A DNA stretch of 64,000 nucleotides. Source: Ashinkailepas kermadecensis. Taxonomy: Eukaryota > Arthropoda > Thecostraca > Neolepadidae. The stretch covers positions 124,001 to 188,000 of the forward strand of contig JAOTOM010004033.1 in NCBI GenBank assembly GCA_034440615.1, read 5' to 3'. Position numbers and translations under genes: made by a program. Each line of letters starts with the position of its first letter. The stretch's first letter is position 1. The notes under the pieces were generated by a model, which worked only from the letters and a program-made list of their open reading frames with translations, searched no databases and was not told where the DNA came from. Below, piece by piece: positions 57,546 through 64,000 of the stretch.

Positions 57546-60153
57546 AATGTTTCGTTATGTCCTACTTGAAGTCAAGCGGTAAAGAAAGACATCTTTAGAA
57601 TAATTGCAGCTAGATTCACCTGCCAGTATAATTTGGTTAGATTGTATCGGGTGACAAGCAAACGTTTCAGGCGATAAAATCAGCACCTTGGATCGAGTTT
57701 GTGCTCTCATAATATGATGAGACATTGCATCTGAAGAAGACATATAGGTGTGACCTATGATGACCTCGCAGGTAAGGATGTCCTTGGTAACCGAAATATC
57801 GACCTTATAACGACCGGAATACCCTTTCCAGCCCTATATTTTAATAACATATGTAATATCAGCATGACTCAGAATGGCCCAATTAAGATCACAAGGTAAC
57901 AAAATAACCTCTGGTACACCAAATGCACCCGCACTGATCTGTCAGTATATATTGGCCGGATTGTACTTCACAACACGCAACCGTTTGAGAGCTGACGAGC
58001 TGACGAAAGACTTTATGACGTAATCGGGGCATGACCTAAGATGACCTCAAGGGCATGTTTGAAAAGCACAAAACATCTTAGGTGTTCACTTGAAGGTACT
58101 AAATGTCTCAAGCTGCTATGTGAATTTATTTGGCTCTTGACGCAGTAAAACCGAGGGGAACACCGCTCCCGTGTGTGTGATTAGGGTTTTAGGGCGCATC
58201 GACCATGGTAGATCATTTAGCGCCCAGGAACACCGCTCCACAAACAGTGACTCGCGGGTGTATAGTTTTCGCATGTGTCGTCCTCTTCTGGTGTAGCCAG
58301 ACAAGCAAGAGCAAGTGGACATGAAGTGAGCATAGCACGCATTTTTTCAGGGTCTGATGTTATTTCGGCACCCATGGCTTTTTATGATTGGAAAGGCCTA
58401 TTGCTTTAATAATGGTATTACACTGGGAACTTCTCTCTTAGTCTCCCATGTCGTAAAATGTGTTCTCTGGTGTCGAGCTGAAGCACGACGGTATGCTCAC
58501 CTAACCAAACCTTCCTCTTGGGAGTAACGGGATGTGAAGGACGAGGAAGAACAGGGCACCCCGTTGTGCCCGCACTTCACACCACACAGCTGGAGTACCT
58601 GTTGTTTTTCTTCCACCATACTCGATTCCTGGCTTTTGCGCCATTACAACCTTGCCAGCATATGCAGATTGCAGCCATTTCATTTGTCAACATCATCTTT
58701 TGCCTGCACTTTTGCCTATCATATTTCCATCCTGTTTCGACGCTATCATGGGTTTTGTCTCTGCCTGCCACTTTGCGCTCTATGAAAAAAAAAATTGAAC
58801 GACACCATCTACATAAACTGTTAATACCCATCTAACGAACACTCTCGCATTGTTTGCTACATCACATGTGCTAGTTTCCCCTATTGCCCTGTTCTTTGTC
58901 CCATTTTATCCCGAGGGCAGGGGAAATTAGAAACTGCAACGTCTACTTCGCACCAGTGCTGCGCAGAAGCAGAATTCTGTAGGTGGCTAAATGTGGTACA
59001 AGATGTGGTACATCGTGTGGTACACGATTAGACGTTCAGAAGTTCAGTTTGAAGGTGAAACATTTTGAATAGTTTCCGATATCTTTGTGTCGGAAGCCAT
59101 ACATAGCACGTCAAGGCCCCCGTAATATCCCCTTCACATGTGAGGGCAGATCGTTCAGGTATCATCGAAAATCAGTCACGCATGGCGTTCACATGTCAGC
59201 TTTGTTGAGTTACTCTCGAACAGGGGTGTTACTGGAACTCTACGTACCTGTAGAGTCTCCAACAAGCCTAGCTTGTGTACCTACAACGTCCAGGACATAC
59301 GTTGCTCACTACCACCATTCGAGAAACTTTTTATAGAATAGGTCCAGGTACGTGTGGCGACCGAAAGCACTCATTGGCAAGTTATATTTTTATTTTACCA
59401 TGTATGTGTTGCGAAAATTGTTTCCTGTCGGACTTGCGGGAAATTTTGACCTGCCGTTTCTTAGTTACAAAAATACAGCGTGTTGATGTATACACAAAAA
59501 ACGAATTGATTCTGGCACTCTGCCACTGCTAGACAAAAAAAAAATCGGAAGAAAGCTTAAAAAGTGAGCGTGCGGCTGGGTTATACGACGATACCGTGCC
59601 GAATGTACCCAGTAAAGGTTATTCCCAGCAAATCTACATCCCTGTTCTCGAGGCCCGCGAGGTCAATGCAATAAATAATACTTGTTTAGCATGATGTTCA
59701 AGGATCTCAATCATAAAAAAAAACTGTTGAAGGATGCTTCAAGATCAGAATCGAGATATTTTAGTATTTGTGGCGCCTAGTTACAGGTCGTGCTTCAAAC
59801 AGGAGAACACAGGGTAACAATGTTTACGTTGCAGCGCAACGTCATCCGGTGCATCTACCTGCGGTAATAACTTCGTCCAATTTGCATCATTAAATACGTT
59901 TGGAATCACGAACATACTATCAAGCTGTTCCTTGCAGCGTAATTAGCAGAGTAGTACCAGTTTCGCTGGTAATCTGCCACCCGCGCAGTCAAATATCAAT
60001 GCACGCACGTCATGCCAATGTATTAAATGGTTCCCGACTCATCATCTACATGCTTAGAGGACACACATGTCGGGTATTCAGTGTTTTTTGGTGATTCTCA
60101 ATACCCATGAATACGTCAAAACGGACACAAATAACACCTGACAGAGTGCGAAT
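57546..60153. other. Intergenic, 3' of DDX56
   Basis: No gene recognised. Overlapping frames at 58501-58835 lack known domains. On the minus strand an AATAAA is present at 59394-59389, about 760 bp beyond the DDX56 stop, and could serve as its poly(A) signal. Confidence 0.3.
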
Positions 60154-61875
60154 TCATCGGAAATCATCTGCAAAACCGTCAAACTTGAGCGCTTTCAGCG
60201 GGTTATCTTGACTTCTCTTCTTTCGGTGCTGATATTTTTGGGAGTTGATTTCCTTCGATTTCCTAGCTGTCTTCTGCTTGGCGATGATCCCGGCCCGCTT
60301 TCGGAGTGACTTAGGTACTATGTACTCGGGAACGTGCTTCATGTGTTTCTGCACTTTGACGGTATGCAGTGCTTTGTCATGCCGTAGCACTTGCAGATCT
60401 CGAGGGTTTTCCTCGAAGTACGACTGCAGTCGCTTCGAGTTCAACATTTCCTGCTTGATCTCCTTCAGTCTGGCTTCACGGATGCTGCGCTTGGTGACTG
60501 CCCGCATGGCATCCTGGGCACGATATCTGAAGCCTTCTATCTCCTCCATCTTGAACTGGTACGGCTTGAACAGGTGACTTTCGTCCGGGAACATGGCAGA
60601 CAGTTTCGACGTTACCTCGTCCAATACCGACTGATCCTTGATGCTGACGAACGACAGGGCCGAACCTTTGCTGTTGCCGCGTGCCGTTCTCCCCACGCGG
60701 TGTATGTAGGAGTCCACATCGAGTGGAAAGTCAAAGTTGATAACATTGGACACAAAGTGGAAATCAATGCCGCGTGACACACCGGACTCGGTGTCGGCCG
60801 TTTTCCGCTTCTTCTTGCTTTCGTTTGATTGCTGCGATCTCCTCTTGATCGGCGGACAGTTCTGCTTCATTTCCTCCTGCTCAGGCTGAGCCGATGCCGA
60901 CAACTGATCGGCTTCATCCAGGAAGCGCTCGTCAGAGGCGATGATGATATCGTAGGCTCCATCGTTAAACTGGGAGAGAATGTGACTTCGTGAATTTGCG
61001 GGCAATTCAGAACTCAGAGCACAAGCTGGAATACCGAACTGTTCGAGATACAGTTTTAATTTATAACAGCGATCTACAGTGCTCACGAATATAATTGTTT
61101 TCCCTCTGACCAGCTTCAGTTTGAACATGGTGTAAACAAGTACGAATTTGTCCTTTTCCTCCACTTTTAGGTGGTATTGCGATAGCTGATGGCCATCCGG
61201 CAGCTGCGGCTCCTCCAGCTTCAGAATGACTGGGTTGTGCAGAAGCAGCTGACGCAGCTCCTTGACATCCTCGGACAAGGTGGCGCTCATCAGCAGCGCC
61301 TGATAGATTGGCGGCAGGTTCCGAGCAATCTCCAGCAGGTCGGTGTTGTGTCCGAAAGTCAGCATCATGTCGGCCTCATCCACCACCAGCATCCGCAGAC
61401 CACGCGACAAGTCTAGGCTGCCTGCTTGGATATGCGCCAACACACGCGATGGTGTGCCTACCACGATATCTGGCTTGAACATGAGCATAGACCGCTGGGC
61501 CGCCAGGTCACCCTGAGTGCCAACGTTAACACATCTCACCTCGCGCGAACATGACGAAGTCAACGAGTTAAAGTGAGAGCACAGCTGTTGGCAAAGCTCT
61601 CTGGTGGGTGCCATGACCAGAGCCTGCACCTCCTGATGCACACACCTCTTTTTGTTTTCCAAAATCTTCTGGATAACAGGAATGGCAAAAGCACCTGACT
61701 TGCCAGAGCCCGTGCGAGCTCTTGCCAAAATGTCTTTACCTTCAAGAGCCAAGGGGATTGCTTTCTCTTGAATCAGAGTAGGAGTGTGCCACTTCAGACG
61801 GGCAATAGCCAACAAGAGTCGGTCGTCAAGGCCCATCTCATGAAAGGGCGTAACTTGGTCACCTTGGACTTCCAT
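60154..61875 (-). CDS. DDX56: DEAD-box ATP-dependent RNA helicase DDX56 (yeast Dbp9)
   Basis: A 573-residue protein; human DDX56 is 547. Helicase motifs are in order: Q motif (Q36), Walker A ARTGSGKS (53-60), PTREL (90-94), TPSRV (141-145), DEAD (166-169), SAT (197-199), IIFVST (261-266), RGID (368-371) and HRVGRTARG (392-400). A charged, Lys-rich insert (about 320-365) between the two helicase lobes and the basic C-terminal tail ending LKFDGFADDFR are typical of DDX56/Dbp9. The family is nucleolar and acts in 60S ribosomal subunit assembly. I start at MEVQGDQ because an acceptor (TCGTTTATTTCAG) ends at 61910 between this ATG and the upstream in-frame one at 62004. All motifs are intact and the coding sequence has no intron. 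Confidence 0.95.
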   Translation of the reverse strand: MEVQGDQVTPFHEMGLDDRLLLAIARLKWHTPTLIQEKAIPLALEGKDILARARTGSGKSGAFAIPVIQKILENKKRCVHQEVQALVMAPTRELCQQLCSHFNSLTSSCSREVRCVNVGTQGDLAAQRSMLMFKPDIVVGTPSRVLAHIQAGSLDLSRGLRMLVVDEADMMLTFGHNTDLLEIARNLPPIYQALLMSATLSEDVKELRQLLLHNPVILKLEEPQLPDGHQLSQYHLKVEEKDKFVLVYTMFKLKLVRGKTIIFVSTVDRCYKLKLYLEQFGIPACALSSELPANSRSHILSQFNDGAYDIIIASDERFLDEADQLSASAQPEQEEMKQNCPPIKRRSQQSNESKKKRKTADTESGVSRGIDFHFVSNVINFDFPLDVDSYIHRVGRTARGNSKGSALSFVSIKDQSVLDEVTSKLSAMFPDESHLFKPYQFKMEEIEGFRYRAQDAMRAVTKRSIREARLKEIKQEMLNSKRLQSYFEENPRDLQVLRHDKALHTVKVQKHMKHVPEYIVPKSLRKRAGIIAKQKTARKSKEINSQKYQHRKKRSQDNPLKALKFDGFADDFR

Positions 61876-61909
61876 GTTGATATCCTTGTGGGCGTCAGCC
61901 GTGCATATC
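61876..61909 (-). other. DDX56: DDX56 5' untranslated part of the coding exon, after a splice acceptor
   Basis: On the minus strand a pyrimidine-rich tract and TTTCAG end at 61910. The 34 bases up to the ATG would be leader, implying at least one non-coding upstream exon. If no splice occurs, translation could start at 62004 and add 43 residues that look unlike the family. Confidence 0.55.
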
Positions 61910-62004
61910 CTGAAATAAACGAGACGGTTCAGAACGATACATGTAACGGTTAAGCCATGTAAGACCTTTCTTTGAATAGCCTCTTCTTTCTTATTAACTG
62001 TCAT

Positions 62005-64000
62005 GAACCATCAATGGTTTTGAAAACACTCATGACCTGGAGCTGAGCCAAAACACCTGTTTCTGGTTACTAAGACAGGAATTGAAATAACTAGCTCTAA
62101 ACTACATACACTTCCAGGCAATGCGCACCAATCCGACCCTTGCCAACTTAATCCATGGCAAATAATTTGTGACGAGCTATTTAAAGTGAATGCACGGCTT
62201 AGTATGGGTTCATTCAGCTGGGAAAAAGGATTTTAGAGGGATCGTCCGGTGAAAAAATGGGTCGGGCTGACCAGACATAAAGCCCCAAAAGGGCTCTTTT
62301 TACCTTTTGAAACTGGCTTTGGTACCATGCCCCTTTAATAGCTATTATCGTTTCCCGTTCTCAAATTCCGATCATCAAAGAAAATGTAATTGTAGTGGTA
62401 TCCCCGAATGGCGCGGGTGCAATATAGACAAGCAGCGACTGAGATGTGAACGAAGCTACCGTACAGACTTGTACCAACATACAAGATGGCGCCGGACCAG
62501 TGTATATTTTGAGCATTTTTATATTTTCTAACTTTAAGGAATCGTGAAGGTAACCATGTTATAAAGACGAACGCAGACATATTATATATTTTAAAAGAAC
62601 TACCAAATGTACGATCAATTTCTTTAATTTGGCCTAATATAATGATTGAAACGGCACCTGCACTGCTTTGTCATCTCCTAAGGACTCAGGTGAACGAATG
62701 GACTGGAGTGCATTTCGAATCTTGCATTTAGTGGGATAACCCTCAATGCGAGGGGAATTGTGACTCCCCTAAGGTTTTTCTGAGCTAACTCCTGAACCGT
62801 TCACGATACCACTATGACGTTGGGGATACCTTTCTACAATTCATGAACGCACATCGTGTAAAAAAGAAAGTTCAGTCTACATACCCGCGCCGTCTCCGGG
62901 GGGGGTCTTTATTCGCCCTCGTCTAAGATTTTCCGCAGATAGTGGAAACACGGCGCGGGGCAGCGTACCGATATTTGGCATACATTTTCCTACATCAGTT
63001 CAGGATATGTTGTTTGAATATGTTGAGGTCAGGTCATCCACGGTCATCGAGTTAGTCAAGGTTAAGTGAGGTCACCTCCAAAAAAAGTTCAACCAGTCAT
63101 GTTTTAACGGGTAAAGGTATTTGAATTAAACTTTCATTGTTTACTTGCCTTTAGAGATGCAACAAAACGCATCAGCAGAAATTGTGATTGTTTTGCGTTT
63201 GTCATGACTTACTTGTACTACATTCTGCCTATTAGAGCTAAAATCAAAGATTCTGGTTTAGGTAAGCACCTTGTATGAGGCTAAGTTTACTTCAAACAAT
63301 GTTTCTCAGTGCGCTCGATCAGAAAATAAAAATAAAACATCGAAAACTAATTTTTTTGCAAATTTCACAAACATAATATATATATATATATTTTGTTTTC
63401 GGTGGACAAACATTTTGGGAGCATGGTCAATTTCGCTTTCTTTTACTGATTCTAAATAACCTTTGTTTCTAAAATCTTCCCCAAAATGAACTCCCAGAGC
63501 CAAAAACATGACGTCGATCCTGCGTTATAGACCCCCTAGTGACGTCACGTTTTGAGGGGAGAACATTTTAGGGGCGGTGTCTGGCCTCACTCGTCGAGAG
63601 ATTTCCGATGACACCCCTTTCATTTTCGTGCGACCTTTAGCTTACACATTAGAGGGAGCTTATAATAACCTCCCGAGACGGGGTGTGGGGATCTCACAGG
63701 AATGACGGTGCGGGTTAAGATACCGGAGCCAGGCTGGTCAACGTCAGGTTACAACATCGTCTCAATACGGTTGCTTGACGTGTAATGAACATTTTTCATA
63801 AGCAAATCATACTAGATAGTTAAAAGTGAAATATGAGTGCATGGATAGATGATGGAAGAAACACGAAAATGCATACAAAATATGGCCTCAGGTTAGGTCG
63901 CTAGGTCAAATGAAGCTGTATGCAAGACAAAATAAGTTTTGGTGGAAAACTTTATAATTAATAAATATGCGAGAAAAAGGAATGTGCTTGGTGGAACATT
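62005..64000. other. Upstream of DDX56, no recognised gene
   Basis: Short open frames only; a small AT tract lies at about 63377-63392. The DDX56 promoter must lie in the first part, but no element is identifiable. Confidence 0.3.

Noticed and set aside
58501..58835. Possible transposase piece on the minus strand near 58.6-58.8 kb
   Set aside because: A Trp-Trp-Lys-Lys context faintly recalled transposase text, but there are not enough motif positions to support a call.
61876..62004. DDX56 start at the upstream in-frame ATG (62004)
   Set aside because: The extra 43 residues are unlike the family, and a strong splice acceptor lies between the two ATGs.

Overview
The window is nuclear DNA of an animal, most likely an invertebrate. 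It has spliced genes with GT-AG introns and animal-type proteins (a MARCH-type RING-CH ligase, a CCDC92-like protein, the helicase DDX56), set among tRNA-derived SINEs, LINE remnants, DNA-transposon debris and abundant microsatellites and minisatellites. The transposon families recall those of arthropods, and a crustacean is my best guess, but nothing visible fixes the species. There is no bacterial operon, CRISPR array, rRNA cluster or viral genome here.

Layout. 1-7.2 kb: an inverted pair of decayed transposase-like genes with repeated non-coding modules and SINE insertions. 7.2-10.2 kb: a LINE reverse-transcriptase scrap, a tandem array, and a large hairpin (about 290-bp arms) with a microsatellite core. 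11.2-13.2 kb: a single-exon coiled-coil gene on the minus strand. 14.06-24.56 kb: a three-exon CCDC92-like gene on the plus strand, divergent from it; its introns hold minisatellites, a LINE RNase H remnant and a dead transposase-like gene. 28.6-42.1 kb: a four-exon MARCH-type E3 ligase on the minus strand, tail-to-tail with the CCDC92-like gene; its first intron of about 10 kb is mostly tandem repeats. 42.1-50 kb: tandem repeats, GC-rich patches and three unassigned candidate exons. 50.0-50.9 kb: a TTAA-flanked piggyBac-like non-autonomous element. 51-58 kb: LINE remnants and dispersed repeats. 60.15-61.9 kb: the DDX56 gene on the minus strand, with its coding sequence in one exon.

The genes do not form a pathway. 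DDX56 acts in ribosome assembly, the MARCH protein in membrane-protein ubiquitination, and the CCDC92-like protein belongs to a centriole-associated coiled-coil family. The most striking feature is architectural. Several exons are bounded by minisatellites that begin at, or include, the splice site, so each intron opens with many copies of its own donor sequence. This recurs in both multi-exon genes. Exon joins for those two genes were worked out by hand from splice consensus and reading-frame phase, which agrees across all joins; transcript data were not available.
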